A DNA stretch of 64,000 nucleotides from Caprella mutica (GCA_947561585.1 CANNZV010001815.1:62001-126000), one strand, 5' to 3'. Positions 46,665-58,765 are shown, counted from the first letter of the stretch. Numbers and translations are program-made. Notes: a model not told the origin generated them from the sequence alone.

Positions 46665-47612
46665 TAGGGTTTTGATATCATGCCATAAAAGCAATGCACA
46701 TATGCTCTAAAAAGCATGCACGTATGCCTTGAAAGCATGCACATATGCTCTAAAAAGCATGAACGTATGCCTTGAAAGCATGGACGTATGCCATAAAAGC
46801 ATGAACGTATGCCTTGAAAGCATGAACGTAGCCTTGAAAGCATGCACATATGCTCTAAAAAGCATGAACGTATGCCTTGAAAGCATGGACGTATGCCATA
46901 AAAGCATGAACGTATGCCTTGAAAGCATGAACGTAGCCTTGAAAGCATGCACATATGCTCTAAAAAGCATGAACGTATGCCTTGAAAGCATGAACGTAGC
47001 CTTGAAAGCATGAACGTATGCCTTGAAAGCATGAACGTATGCCTTGAAAGCATGAACTTAAACTCTGAAACATGCTATTAAAGCTTTATTGCATGTATTT
47101 TGTATTTACATTTAGGTTTGTTAGTCCTCTTTTTCCGCCATTTTCTTTGCATGTACTTTGAAAAAAGTGTAGGTACATTGTTTGGTACGACTATATAAAA
47201 AATATTCTGATATTAAATATCTAAATTTTCTTTTGTTATGAAATATTTATAGGTATAGAAGTTTTGGAGTGGGAAATATTATATTAAATAAAACAATTAT
47301 TCAATTTTATTATTAATTTTTCAGTAACGAAGGGAAACTTTTAATTTGTATTACCTTAGAAAAATAATGAATATTAAATTAGTTTAAATAGTACCGTAGA
47401 CATGCAGATGGAAATTAAGTAAACCTCTAATAACAATAACATAATAGAAAAAACAAATAACTTATATCTCGGTAGCATTGCATTTTATGACTGGACAAAT
47501 AAGTCTAGATTCTAGAAGATATGCAGCATGCAATAAAAGAAATGCATGCATGTAGACTGCATTTAAGAATAAGTGTATGAGGCATGCATTTAATGCCACA
47601 TCACAACCCTAA
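46661..47612. mobile_element. MITE with CTAGGGTTTTGAT end enclosing a GCATGAACGTATGCC satellite
   Basis: The left end ACTAGGGTTTTGATATCATG with GCCATAAAAGCAATGCA pairs with the right end GCATGCATTTAATGCCACAT then CACAACCCTAAT (47580-47612). The region 46690-47055 is a ~21-bp satellite, AAAGCATGAACGTATGCCTT, with a 105-bp higher-order period: GCACATATGCTCTAAAAAGC recurs at 46739, 46844 and 46949. Open frames on both strands reflect the 21-bp period. Confidence 0.7.
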
Positions 47613-47807
47613 TCATCAACCATTTGATTAGATATTGGAGTGATCGGATCAAGGGTCAAAATGTAGTAGGGGGAAGGTATGCTCTCTATGAGCACTCGTT
47701 CTAGTTCAAATTTAAGAAATTTGCAGTTGGATTATTAGAATTACATTTATACAACATTTGGATTGGTATATAACATTTTGGTATATTTATATAACATTTC
47801 CCTATAA

Positions 47808-47886
47808 ACAACGTATATCGATTCAATTGCCTGGACTATCGATTCGATGGATTGTTCCATCGAATCAACAGATCGTTGTTTGTATG
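47808..47886. mobile_element. Very short palindromic MITE
   Basis: The ends ATAAACAACG and CGTTGTTTGTAT are inverted. The centre has a perfect hairpin GATTCGATGGA-TTGT-TCCATCGAATC near 47849-47874. Only about 80 bp long. Confidence 0.55.
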
Positions 47887-47978
47887 GTATCATTGGTAGT
47901 TAGTAATTACTACTATTAATTCATGAATGAATAAATTTATTTTGAAGAGTCGGGCTACTTGGAAAATATGAAAACTAA

Positions 47979-48770
47979 TACAGCGTGACACAAAAAAAGA
48001 CGGATGAAAATAAACGTTCATAACTCAAAAAGTAGTACACTTAGAAAGATAAAATAAAAACCACAAGATAGAGTATATCTTCAAGATTTATTTAAACTAT
48101 AACAAATGCTCAAAATGTGCTCACTGCTGCTCAATTTACAAATTTATACGTTCCTCAAAATTCTCTATCACCGCACCCAGGATATCTTGATTTATTGATG
48201 AAATATTTTTTACAAAGTATCCTTCAGGTTTTCAATAGTGTCTGGCTTTTCTCTGAAAACATTCTCCTTTACATACCCCTAAAGAAAAAATCCAAGGAAG
48301 TCAGACCTTGATGGCCAGGAGAAATCCATATGATGAAAGATGTTGTGGGTATCACAACGATTTGTTAGCCAATTTTGTTCTGGCAATTAGGTCTGAGTTG
48401 TTGCTTTGTCTTCTTGAAACCAACGGTCAGGGTGAATGTCGCCTGTTTGAATAATGTTTTACATTTCAATATATGTATCAGATGTTACTGTACGTGCATT
48501 TCCGTCAGAATCTTGAAAAAAAATATGGGCCAAAATCTCGGCTAGAACTAAGGCCGCACCAGAGGGGTACCTTAGGCGAGTGTAGAGGATTCTCAAAATT
48601 CTGTCGGGCTTTGTTGAATTCCACATGTGGCATTTCTGAGAAATTGTTACAGATCTAAAAAATCTTGAAGATATACCCTATCTTGTGGTTTTTATTTCAT
48701 CTTTCTAATGGTACTAGTTTTTGAGCTATAAGCGTTTACTTTCATCCCTCTTTTTTTCTGTCATGCTGTA
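47979..48770 (-). pseudogene. Mariner-like element with decayed transposase
   Basis: The ends CAGCGTGACACAAAAAAAGA and CTTTTTTTCTGTCATGCTG are inverted and bordered by TA. The inverted similarity extends about 110 bp (CACAAGATAGAGTATATCTT on one side). On the minus strand from about 48640 to 48110, pieces DRWFQEDKATTQT, HHMDFSWPSRSDFLGFFL and GYVKENVFREKPDTIENLK resemble the catalytic core of a mariner-like transposase, where WFQQDGATAHT is usual. Stops and frame breaks interrupt it. Confidence 0.8.
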
Positions 48771-48779
48771 TGATTCATT

Positions 48780-50410
48780 ATATCAATCAATTTAAGACTT
48801 AGTGTCGCTGCTTATAGGTCAGGTCGGCACCACTGGTCTAACAAGACGGTGTGTGATTTTTGAATCATCAAAACTAATAAAAAGGTTTGGTTTACTCTTC
48901 ATTAGCCCGACGCCTCCTTTGTCCGACATCCCAAAGTTTAAATCAGATTCTTTCTGATTATACAATATACATCAAATATGTGTAATTCCCGGTTCTAGGA
49001 CGATTATTATTCGTCGTGCGGACAAATTGCCGCGTGATTTATGATTTACCGGCGTATACATCATTTACATATATTTAAAATTATTATAATTTTTCACAAG
49101 GATTTATTACTTACAGTACTTGTCAAATTAAATTATTTCAATTTATGAGTTTCTTTTGCTGTCCTATTTTCTCTGTTCAGATTACTTCAGGCATTTACTT
49201 TACTTTAAATTTTGTAGTGTTTAAAGTTTGTTTCGAAACGATGGGACAGGAAGAAGTCAGAAAGCAAAGTGGTTCCTTGAACAGCGGCACCAACCACCAG
49301 TCTGTGACAAAGCTCATGAATGTAGAAAAGCTACTTCGTGTAGAACTAACCAAGGAATGAGATGAAAAAGGACACAAGAATAAGTGACTGCACTGTCTAA
49401 TAGAAGAGGAAAATGAAGAGTTTATAGTGAATGTAACCAATTATACTACCTAACACGAAAATCTGAGACTTCGTTCGTAGTTAAAGAAAATGTTATATGC
49501 ACTGATGTACTAGTTTTAAAGGTGTTGGAAATTCGGTCTCGGAAAACGCGGTCTCAGTTTATAATGGTGTTATTAAAGAACAATAATAGAAAAAGTTGAA
49601 ATTATGAGTACTAAAATGTGAAGTTTATTTATTAAAATAGGGTATCATCATTAACCGTTCAAAAACGACAAATAAATTTAGTAATTTGGTCATGTTTTGA
49701 CATGAGATTTGAGAGGAAAATTCGGTGTCAGGTATAAATAAAACTTATGAATTAGATGTATCGGGAGAGGCGTGCCACCCTCGAACTTCCCTGCCAGTTC
49801 ATCAAACAATCATGAAGTGTGCAGTATAAGTAACAAACTAGCGGATACAGAAAACTACATAGCGGTCATTTATAATTCTGAGACCGAAATTTCCGGCCAC
49901 CGTTTTAAACTAGAATTATTTTTACAGCTCATTAAACGTATTAGGAAGACATTTGAAGTTGTTTTCTTCCCAATATCGAATTATTTGTAAACAAATTGAA
50001 AGAACAAAGAAAATTTTATTGTTAATTTACTACACTCACTATGTTTATAATAGTTTAGATAATATGTTTATAAAAAAACAATTCATTTAACTTTTAAAAT
50101 GGAAAATAAAATATTTTCAAATAGGGCTAAAAAAATTTGATAATTGAATTACAACACGCAGTTTATATTTATGATATTTTTATATATCAATGGTGTATAC
50201 GGAGGTAAAACAAAAATCACACGGCGAGTTGTTCTGACGACAAATTGTCCTATCAGCGAATTGTCCTCACGGTGAATTGTTCGCAGTGAATTGCTCGGCG
50301 TGTAGAGTTGTCCGGTCTTCGTAATACCCCCTGTCAGGTCATTAGATAATCATGAAGTGTGCAGTACCTACATACAATAAAATAGCGGATACAATAAACT
50401 ATATTGAATA
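48780..50410. mobile_element. Mosaic of MITE 'V' and GTATCCGCTAGT-core elements
   Basis: 49185-49505 is a MITE 'V' copy (GGAAGAAGTCAGAAAGC, AAAGCTACTTCGTGTAG). 49505-49905 is an element with inverted ends AATTCGGTCTCGG and CTGAGACCGAAATT, and the inverse core AAACTAGCGGATAC at 49836. About 50200-50405 is another (GGCGAGTTGTTCTGACG, AATTGTCC repeats) with core AAATAGCGGATACAA at 50380. No coding sequence is supported. Confidence 0.6.
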
Positions 50411-52110
50411 ATAAAAGCAATTGAGGGATTGCATCATACTAATTAATATTAAAAATAATAAGAGAGGAATATAAAAATGAAAGAAAAGAAAAGTTATTTT
50501 GTTATTTATATTAGTAATTAATTGAGTATATTTATTTAAAAATTGTAATGTTTACTTCAATCAAAAAAATAAAACGAGAAATAACGTACAGATAGATGTA
50601 GTTGTCAGACGAATTTAATGAGACGTTCCAACGGTTTGCATATTTCCGAGATGAACAAACGTTGTTTACAAGTTGAGAAAATAATTACATATGGCGTCAA
50701 TTTAATCTGGGTATAGGCTAGTAACATATGTTACTGTATACTGAATTTAATAAATGGATGATTTCTTAACTTTGAAACCGACTGCGGTTTCTTTAGCTAC
50801 CTACTTAATATTGTGAAAAATATCAGTGAAATACTTAGTACCTAGGCAGTTAATTACTTTTGTAAAGAGGGTAAATGTTATACCGAGTGTAGGCACATGA
50901 CCAGAGTACAGAAATTCCTGTACCGTGCATATGGCATGCCAAATATATTAGGGTATAATAATATCTTTGCAAACAGCTTCTTTATTTACGAGGGGAAATG
51001 TTACACCATTATTGTAAACTAGCTCTGTCAATGCATGGTGTCACTTTGACATTGTATACGTAGTGCTTCATCGTAGTGTTCCACAAGGATAATTTCTTTA
51101 ATATTTGTCCGATTGTTCTTTCAAAACAATCTCACGACTAGAATTTTATTAATTAGGTTAAAACCAAATTCACCAATATTAGATGTGGAACAAAAAACAC
51201 GTTTTTACACGCTATTTTATGATAACTAAAAGTAATAGTATCGTAAATTATCTCGCATGATAATAAATATATAGGAATATATTTTATATTTTTCATAACA
51301 ACTTTATAGGTAAGTAGATATAGTTATTCAGATTGGTCAGTTCTTTGTGTGTCGTAATCTCGCTGACCTATTTTAGCCATACTCTTCGTCAGCTGGTCGA
51401 TATTGTGTGACTTTGAACATTGCCGAGGTCGGACGTAGTCGAACGGTTGCTCTGAGACGCGTGAAAAAATAAGAACATTCGTGTACCTATATTTCACTCA
51501 ACTGTGCAAGAAAGTAAAATATGAAACTTTTCCTTGCGATATAAAATTTTGAATACAGTTGTCAATTAGAAACTGTCGTTTGTATTATTGAAGGTGAGAA
51601 TTGGGTAATTTGAGTTATAGTTAGGTAGTTTGTAACTAAGCCATTCCTTTCTGTTCTCTGTTATTATTAGCTATCTTATATTTTGTAACAATCTACCTAC
51701 CCAAATCTAATGTGTAAAAAGAATTTAACTATAATTAGGAGATGTTAAGGGTTTTAAAATAGTTTAGGTAGGCTAACTAGACTAGGTATAAAATTGTTAT
51801 TAAAAATGAAACAATTTAGATATAAAATATGAACTACACTAGATACACATAGGTAACAACTACCTTGGGACTTTTTTATATTAAAAGGGGAATCTATACG
51901 CTATACCTAGGTATCTGTTTTTTATTTCAATATATTCTTCAAAAAGTCAGGCTAGCCTATGTACCTATTTCATTTTTGATTAGATACCTAGGTATAGCCT
52001 AGCCTAATTACCTAGTTAGGCTAGGTAGGTAAGCAACAAATGCTGTGAAATGAATTCTCATGTTTTTTTGTATAGGCCTTATTACCTACCTACCGAGCCT
52101 ATGAGCTATC
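50410..52110. other. Mostly unique DNA; possible promoter or 5' exon near 51380-51595
   Basis: The piece 51340-51480 is richer in CG dinucleotides than its surroundings (GAGGTCGGACGTAGTCGAAC). It is followed at 51596 by a donor-like GTGAGAATTGGG after TATTGAAG. This could be a non-coding first exon, but nothing links it to a gene. From 51640 to 52110 the DNA is enriched in TAGGTA/TACCTA words. Confidence 0.35.
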
Positions 52111-52637
52111 TGGGTGTATGACCCCCGGGGTACGGTCAAGAGCCCCCCCGGTCACGAGCCCCCCCCCCCGGTCATAAGCCCCCCCTGTCACGAGCCCCCC
52201 TCCATGTTTTTTTAATCCTTATTTACCTAGTTAAACAAATGAAGAACTACTTAGATAGAAATAACTGAGAGTTGCGAATCTAGTTTGTTGTATCCGCTAG
52301 ATTGTTGTACTGCACACTTCATGATTGTTTAATGACCTGGCAGGGGGGTTCGGGGGGCGGCACGCCCCCCGATATGCATATATTTTATGTCTAATCAGTA
52401 ATGAACTACAAAAGTGTCAATAAGGATTAAATAATATAGGTAAATAAGGATTTAAAAACAGGGGGGCTCGTGAACGGGGGGAAGGGGGGGCTCATGACCG
52501 GGGGGGCTCTTGACCGGGGGGGCTTATGACCTAGGGGGACTCATGACCGGGGGGGCTCATGACAGGGGGGGCTCTTGACCGGGGGGGGCTTATGACCGGG
52601 GGGGCTCTTGACCGGGGGGGCTTATGACCTACACCCA
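52111..52637. mobile_element. C/G-run MITE with multiplied terminal repeats and GTATCCGCTAG core
   Basis: The outer ends TGGGTGTATGACCCCC and GACCTACACCCA are inverted. The left arm (52129-52203) has about four units of CGGTCACGAGCCCCCCC type. The right arm (52458-52630) has about nine units of GGGGGGGCTCATGACC type. The middle matches 19700-19940, including TTTGTTGTATCCGCTAG at 52283. G runs of six to nine bases are frequent in the right arm. Confidence 0.85.
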
Positions 52638-52689
52638 TGACCCCCTTCCCCTTTTGACCTTTCTTTGCATACATTTTATTTTAATATAG

Positions 52690-52935
52690 GTACCTAGACC
52701 CCCGGTCATGAGCCCACCCGGACACGAGCCCCCCTGTTTTTTAATCCTTATTTACCTAGGTATATTATTTAATCCTTATTGAAACTTTTGAACTTTTGTA
52801 GTTCATTACCGATTAAACATAAGATATATGTATATCGAGGGGCGTGCTGCCCTCCGAACCCCCCTGCCAGGTCATTATACAATCATGAAGTGCGCAGTAC
52901 AACAAACGAGCGGATACAACAAACTACATTAGTAT
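52690..52935. mobile_element. Truncated C/G-run MITE
   Basis: CCCCCGGTCATGAGCCCACC and CGGACACGAGCCCCCC lead into AATCCTTATTTACCTAGG, then the core in inverse orientation (AACAAACGAGCGGATAC at 52901). No right terminal array is present. Confidence 0.75.
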
Positions 52936-54075
52936 TGTAACTATAGTTCGTCACTATCGAGCATATAAGGGCCCGTACCTCACGCTGCTTAAATAGCCAT
53001 AGGTACTTAGGTTTATTTTGAGTGCTATTAAACTTCATATCAGAACCACCCTCATGCTTTTAATCTTTGAAAACTAGTAAGTTGTAACTTGTACCTAACT
53101 TATTGTTGCTGAGTAGCCTATTACCTAGTTATTTCAAAGATAACTACTTACCTAGGGCTAGAAGTATAAGTAGGTACCTAGATGCTTAGTTCCCTACTAC
53201 CTATGTAGCTACTATATAACGATTGAAATACCTAGTAGCTAATGTATATTTTACAGGTTATTATATTTATTTATTAAATAACGAAATTACTGTAGGTATA
53301 TAGCTAATTTAAATTAATTAGATACCAAAACTTAATAAATAGTCTCTACCAGCTTAAATACTTGTTGAAATTAACTTATTTGATAGTACCTATTTAAGGG
53401 TGCTGTTAATCGCATATAATGTACGCTCAAAAATATAGCAATGCATGTGTGTTTTTAGAGACGTTTTATCATCATACTTCATTGTAACTCGGCACTGCAA
53501 GCAGTGAGTTAATTTTGACCTTGGCAAGTGCGGAGTAGCTTTTCTGCATCCATGAGCTTGTCAACGCCTGGTGACACTGACACAGAGTAAATTTCCTTTC
53601 TGACTGCTTCTTCCCGTCCCCTTTTTTCTAAGTGAGTGATATGGCCTGTGGTTCCGAAAACAAGCACAAATATCTTCAAGGAAATATTTCGATATTGTTT
53701 TAGCCAAACAGTATTTAATATTACAGTGGAACTCCTCTATAATGGAATCATGTATAGTGAATTCGAGCTCTTGAGTAAGGAAGTAGCCTCTGTAGGGAAA
53801 AAAATTCTTTAGTCTGCCATGAATGGGCATTAGTTTTTAGAAAACAAATGGCGCTTATGGCAGAAGCTTCAGGATTTCAATATCGAGTACTGGAGAAGTT
53901 TTAATACAGTAATGTATGTGTGATATATAGTATCCGTTTGATAGGTTCTCTTCTTGCAATGATTATCGCCCCTTATGTTTATAACACCTAACTATAATAG
54001 TTTCCTATAAATAGACATCTTTTAGTTACATGACTAGGACTTCATAGTACATACCCTTGCATATTTAAAAATAAA
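52936..54075. other. AT-rich DNA with one MITE 'V' copy
   Basis: 53470-53700 is an inverted MITE 'V' (CGGAGTAGCTTTTCTGC, GACTGCTTCTTCCCGTCC). The part 53080-53240 is rich in TACCTA words. No gene is supported. Confidence 0.55.
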
Positions 54076-54081
54076 TGATAT

Positions 54082-54187
54082 ATTCAGAATTATCGAACAG
54101 TTTCACATTTTCGATCATAATAAAAACATTATAATAATACGATCGAAAATGTGCAACCTTTCTATAACTTGGAACTTAGCTACCCTA
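54082..54187. mobile_element. Short palindromic MITE (TTATCGAACAG ... family)
   Basis: Left: AATTATCGAACAGTTTCACA then TTTTCGATCAT; right: ACGATCGAAAATGTGCAACC then GGAACTTAGCTACCCT. It belongs to the family of 59288-59540 and 62561-62683. Confidence 0.7.
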
Positions 54188-54189
54188 GC

Positions 54190-56100
54190 TAATTATAGAC
54201 CTTTTATTCTGTAGTTTATCAGCATTTATTATATAGGGTAACACTCACAGTACTCGGAAAGTGGGGGTTAACACAGGTCAATCAGTAATTTCTAAAGGTC
54301 ACATTGGTTCGTAACACATGTTAACACCCACTTACCGATTACTGCCAGTGTCTGTTAACTGAGTCAAGCTATAACATGCGAAGTTAGTACGCAGTAACTG
54401 ATCTGTACATGAATAACCTCTAAAGTTCTAAACCAATTCAGTGTTAAACCTAGTCTGTACAAAATAAAAACATACAATAATGTGAACAGGGTAAGTTCTG
54501 AGTTATCGGACAGTTCCACTACTTCCACATTTTCGATCATGTAGGAAAAAGTATATAATAATTGTTCATTAACTTTTATCGATACCTATTATTTTAAAGT
54601 TAAAAAAAATAGGTTATTAATACTTTATTTTTGAGTAAATATTTTCCTTGTACTATGTATACGCTCCAACAAAAACTGTTTTATCTTTAGTTATTATCAG
54701 TTAAAAACGAGTTATACTGGTATTAGTTATTAACTAACGTTTAATTCTTTATTTGTACTACTCTTTATATCAATATTATGTAGGTGAAGAGCATTTAAGT
54801 TTAAATTTCATTGTAAGCATCACAAAATTTGCACAGCGTCATGTCACTTCTATAGCGTCATGGAACTGAGGGGGTTGCCATTGCTCACCACATGCTTATC
54901 TTCTATCTCAATTTATGAGGGATAATTGTCGTACTTTATTACTCCTAAGGAAGATATTTTTACATCCTAAAATAGTACAGAGTAAGATGACTGTGGTGAA
55001 GGGAACTACGTAGTACCCACTGGGGTCACGTCGCAATTCTGGGACACTCACAGTATTCGGAGTGTTGGTGTTAACATAGGACATGACTTAGAGTTGTGAC
55101 AGTATGCGTTTAAAATCATTCACCCCGAAAATATTATAGGCGTAGTGAATTAAACAGTAATGAATCGTTCTAAACCAACTGTATACAGTATTCGATACCA
55201 TTTTGTTTTGTCTACGAAATTCTTAAGATCTATGATTTTTAAATGCCTATTGTCACAACCCTAGTCATGACCTTCAGAAATATTATTTCATTACTTTGCA
55301 CCCACTTCCCGAGTACTGCGAGCAGAATTTAGAAATATCAGATGAATAGCTTCTCCCAATGTAAAAATATCTTTTTCTATTGAATTCTGTTTATTTATTC
55401 TTTTTGTATGTGTTGATTTAAGTTAAATTAATGACCTATTTGCCTAATGCTTATTATTTTTACTAATTACCTTATGTTAAATTTACAACTATCTTTATTT
55501 TTATCTGTGTTTGCTTATCACTTTCAAAGTACATTGATTGTGAAGAAGACACTGGTATCTATCTACTCAATGAATGTTTTTTGAACTCTGTTATTTTACA
55601 TGTGGTAATTTGAAAAATACAAATCCATTAATTGGTTTATTACCTGTGACGAAATTTTTAATAGAAAATTATGATAATTTTTTTTATAAAAGAGTATTTC
55701 AATAATTATGTTTATTTTTATCTAAATTTGACTAATTTATTTAATTAAAAATGTTAATAGAAATCAGTTAATTACTGGCAAATTAAATGAATGTTGTAAA
55801 GATGATTAAAAATATAAATGATTCAATCCATTGATTCCATGATATTGAATGACGACACATTATACACCCTACATCCAATATGGAATATTGTAACTCATAA
55901 ATACTTAATTTGTACTTTAATAATATAGAGAGGCTAACCCCTGTATAAAATAGTATAATATCTATTTTCTTACATTCGTCCCATAGCTGTTAGATTTAGT
56001 GAGTCCTTCATACGATAAGCTGCTAATATTTAGTAAACAAGTAAAAAGTTCTCATGAACACAAATATACTCTCTATGGCCTTGTGGACACTCAAGGTGGT
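54190..56100. other. Mostly AT-rich non-coding DNA with two MITE copies
   Basis: 54489-54560 is a half copy of the palindromic MITE (GGGTAAGTTCTGAGTTATCG). 55085-55262 is a near-complete TAGGGTTGTGACA MITE, whose right end CACAACCCTAGT is intact. The open frame that begins at 55999 runs into the following satellite and is not taken as a gene. Confidence 0.6.
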
Positions 56101-56104
56101 GTCA

Positions 56105-56545
56105 GTATCTATGATACGTGTATCGACCAGATACCGTGGATACGAAACTGTATCTATGATACGTGTATCGACCAGATACAGTGGATACGAGACTGTATCT
56201 ATGATACGTGTATCGACCAGATACAGTGGATACGAGACTGTATCTATGATACGTGTATCGACCAGATACAGTGGATACGAGATTGTATCTATGAAACGTG
56301 TATCGACCAGATACAGTGGATAAGAGACTGTATCTATGATACGTGTATCGACCAGATACAGTGGATACGAGGCTGTATCTATGATACGTGTATCGACCAG
56401 ATACAGTGGATACGAGGCTGTATCTATGATACGTGTATCGACCAGATACAGTGGATACGAGACTGTATCTATGAAACGTGTATCGACCAGATACAGTGGA
56501 TACGAGGCTGTATCTATGATACGTGTATCGACCAGATACAGTGGA
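56105..56545. repeat. 45-bp satellite (GATACGTGTATCGACCAGAT), about 10 copies
   Basis: The 45-bp unit contains two self-complementary parts, GATACGTGTATC and a GTATC/GATAC pair around CCACT. Units differ at only a few sites. Because 45 is a multiple of 3, frames on both strands remain open and encode 15-residue repeats; no start context or domain supports a gene. Confidence 0.93.
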
Positions 56546-56599
56546 GTATGCCCTATTAATAGGAGGCCTGTATCTACATAGGTACACTACAATGGATTA

Positions 56600-56990
56600 G
56601 AAATGGTATATATTTCCAATTCAAATTATATAAATCAATAAAAGTTTATTCCTAGTGTAATATTTTTTGTATCTTTTTGATCTTTTTATTCGGGACTTTT
56701 GTTCACTATAAATTTAATTAAAATTTAGAAACTGCCCTTATCAGTGAAAATATTTACATTATTATTTACATTTATTATAATTTACACTAATTATTGTAAA
56801 CATCGATCATGACTCATCAAAACATCATTGTAACAATGATCAAAGTATTAGAGGATAAGAGCGTGTTTTGCTTATCTTTTTTCACATGTCCTTCCTTACA
56901 ACCATTTGTTGTTTGTAAGACGATAACAACAACGTAAACACTTGACAAGAAAGGGTTCAGAAAGTGCGGAAATGGTAAAATGTATACACT
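56600..56990. other. Spacer between the two 45-bp satellites
   Basis: AT-rich, no repeat or gene seen. A small GTTGTTTGTAAGACGATAAC stretch near 56905 has a weak inverse partner in AACAACAACG. Confidence 0.5.
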
Positions 56991-57003
56991 GATATGTCAC
57001 AAT

Positions 57004-57745
57004 CAAACACTACGTCAAACTGTTTGTCTAATGCCCCGTACACACTATACAACACTACGTCAAACTGTTTGTCTAATGCCCCGTACACACAGTCAAACAC
57101 TACATCAAACTGTTTGTCTAATGCTCCGTACACACTGTCAAACACTACGTCAAACTGTTTGTCTAATGTATCGTACACACTATCAAACACTACGTCAAAC
57201 TGTTTGTCTAATGCCCCGTACACACTATCAAACACTACATCAAACTGTTTGTCTAATGCCCCGTACACACTGTCAAACACTACGTCAAACTGTTTGTCTA
57301 ATGCTCCGTACACACTGTCAAACACTACGTCAAACTGTTTGTCTAATGCCCCGTACACACTGTCAAACACTACATCAAACTGTTTGTCTAATGCCCCGTA
57401 CACACAGTCAAACACTACATCAAACTGTTTGTCTAATGCCCCGTACACACAGTCAAACACTACATCAAACTGTTTGTCTAATGCCCCGTACACACAGTCA
57501 AACACTACATCAAACTGTTTGTCTAATGCCCCGTACACACTATCAAACAATACATCAAACTGTTTGTCTATTGCCCCGTACACACTATCAAACACTACGT
57601 CAAACTGTTTGTCTAATGCCCCGTACACACTATCAATCATTACATCAAACTGTTTATCTAATGCCCCGTACACACTATCAAACATTACGTCATACTGTTT
57701 GTCTAATGTTCCGTACACACTGTCAAACACTACGTCAAACTGTTA
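57004..57745. repeat. Second 45-bp satellite (AAACTGTTTGTCTAATGCCC), about 16 copies
   Basis: The unit is CAAACACTACGTCAAACTG, TTTGTCTAATGCCCCGTACA and CACTAT or CACTGT. It is unrelated in sequence to the 45-bp array 450 bp to the left, though of equal length. Three long frames are open across it for the same reason (no stop, length divisible by 3), one of them on the opposite strand. Confidence 0.95.
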
Positions 57746-57759
57746 TTGTCTAATTTAAC

Positions 57760-58765
57760 ATGAAGGTAATCTATTTACAAGTCTTTGACTTACAATCATG
57801 GATATACTAGTAAAGTACTTGTATAGTATAATCTATAGTATAAATATTATATTTGAATGGAAGTAAGTATGTATTATGGATTCGTATGTATAGATACATA
57901 TATTGTATATACTGATCAATTAAAATATTTTTGTATTTATACATTGACATTTAAAATTTATATTATAATGAAAAATTAATAATTTGAAATAATAATAAAT
58001 AATTTACAAAAAAAAAGAATTCTATTCTGACATTTGAAAAAAAAATAATCATTTTTTTTTATCTCTCAAATGTCAAAATATGAATTATTTCGTTTATAAA
58101 TTATTTTAAATTATTAGTTTTTCTTTATAATATACATTTCCTATTAAAAGTGTGACACACGGACAGATGGAAAATCTCCTATTATAGTATGAGTGAGTAA
58201 TATATTAAATAAATTTAAATGCAATAATAACCCTAATTTTTTCTATCTAGATATAATAACCCAACGTTTGTCAAACAGTTTAACAAACGTCATGAGTGTG
58301 CGTGTGGACGCAAACACTCAATTTGTTATCAAAGGGTGTGGTAGTGTGTACGGGGGTAATAACGTTAGTTCCGAGTTATCGCACGTTGCCACGTTTTCGA
58401 TCATTTAAGAAAAATATATATAATGACTAGAACGAGCACTCGATAGAGCGCACTCCTTCGCCGCAGCTTATAAATGACCTTGACCATCCAATAATCCTTG
58501 AATTATAAATGACCTTTGACCTGATCGCTCCCAAAATCTAACGAAATGGCTTTTGGTTATTGACCAATCCTCACACCAAATTTCAGGCAATTTGGTTGAA
58601 TACTTTTCGAGTTATGCGAATAACAAAATGATAAATAAATAAACGCACCATAAAACATTACCTCCCGCATCTGCAAAGTTGATTATTGTATCCATGATAC
58701 CTTATCTTTATTCATAACACAAAATATCTTGCATGTTACACACCCATTTTTATCACAAAAACGTA
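57760..58765. other. AT-rich DNA with repeat fragments
   Basis: 58360-58420 is a half copy of the palindromic MITE (GTTCCGAGTTATCGCACG). 58466-58625 is a copy of the TGACCTTGACC repeat of 20040-20450. Confidence 0.6.

Noticed and set aside
48117..48311. Plus-strand 64-codon gene
   Set aside because: It lies opposite the decayed mariner transposase, which reads on the minus strand.
55999..56587. 186-codon plus-strand and 161-codon minus-strand frames
   Set aside because: These too follow the 45-bp satellite; the upstream part is short and without homology.
56980..57758. Three overlapping ~255-codon frames as genes
   Set aside because: All are products of the 45-bp satellite, on both strands, with 15-residue repeats and no domain.
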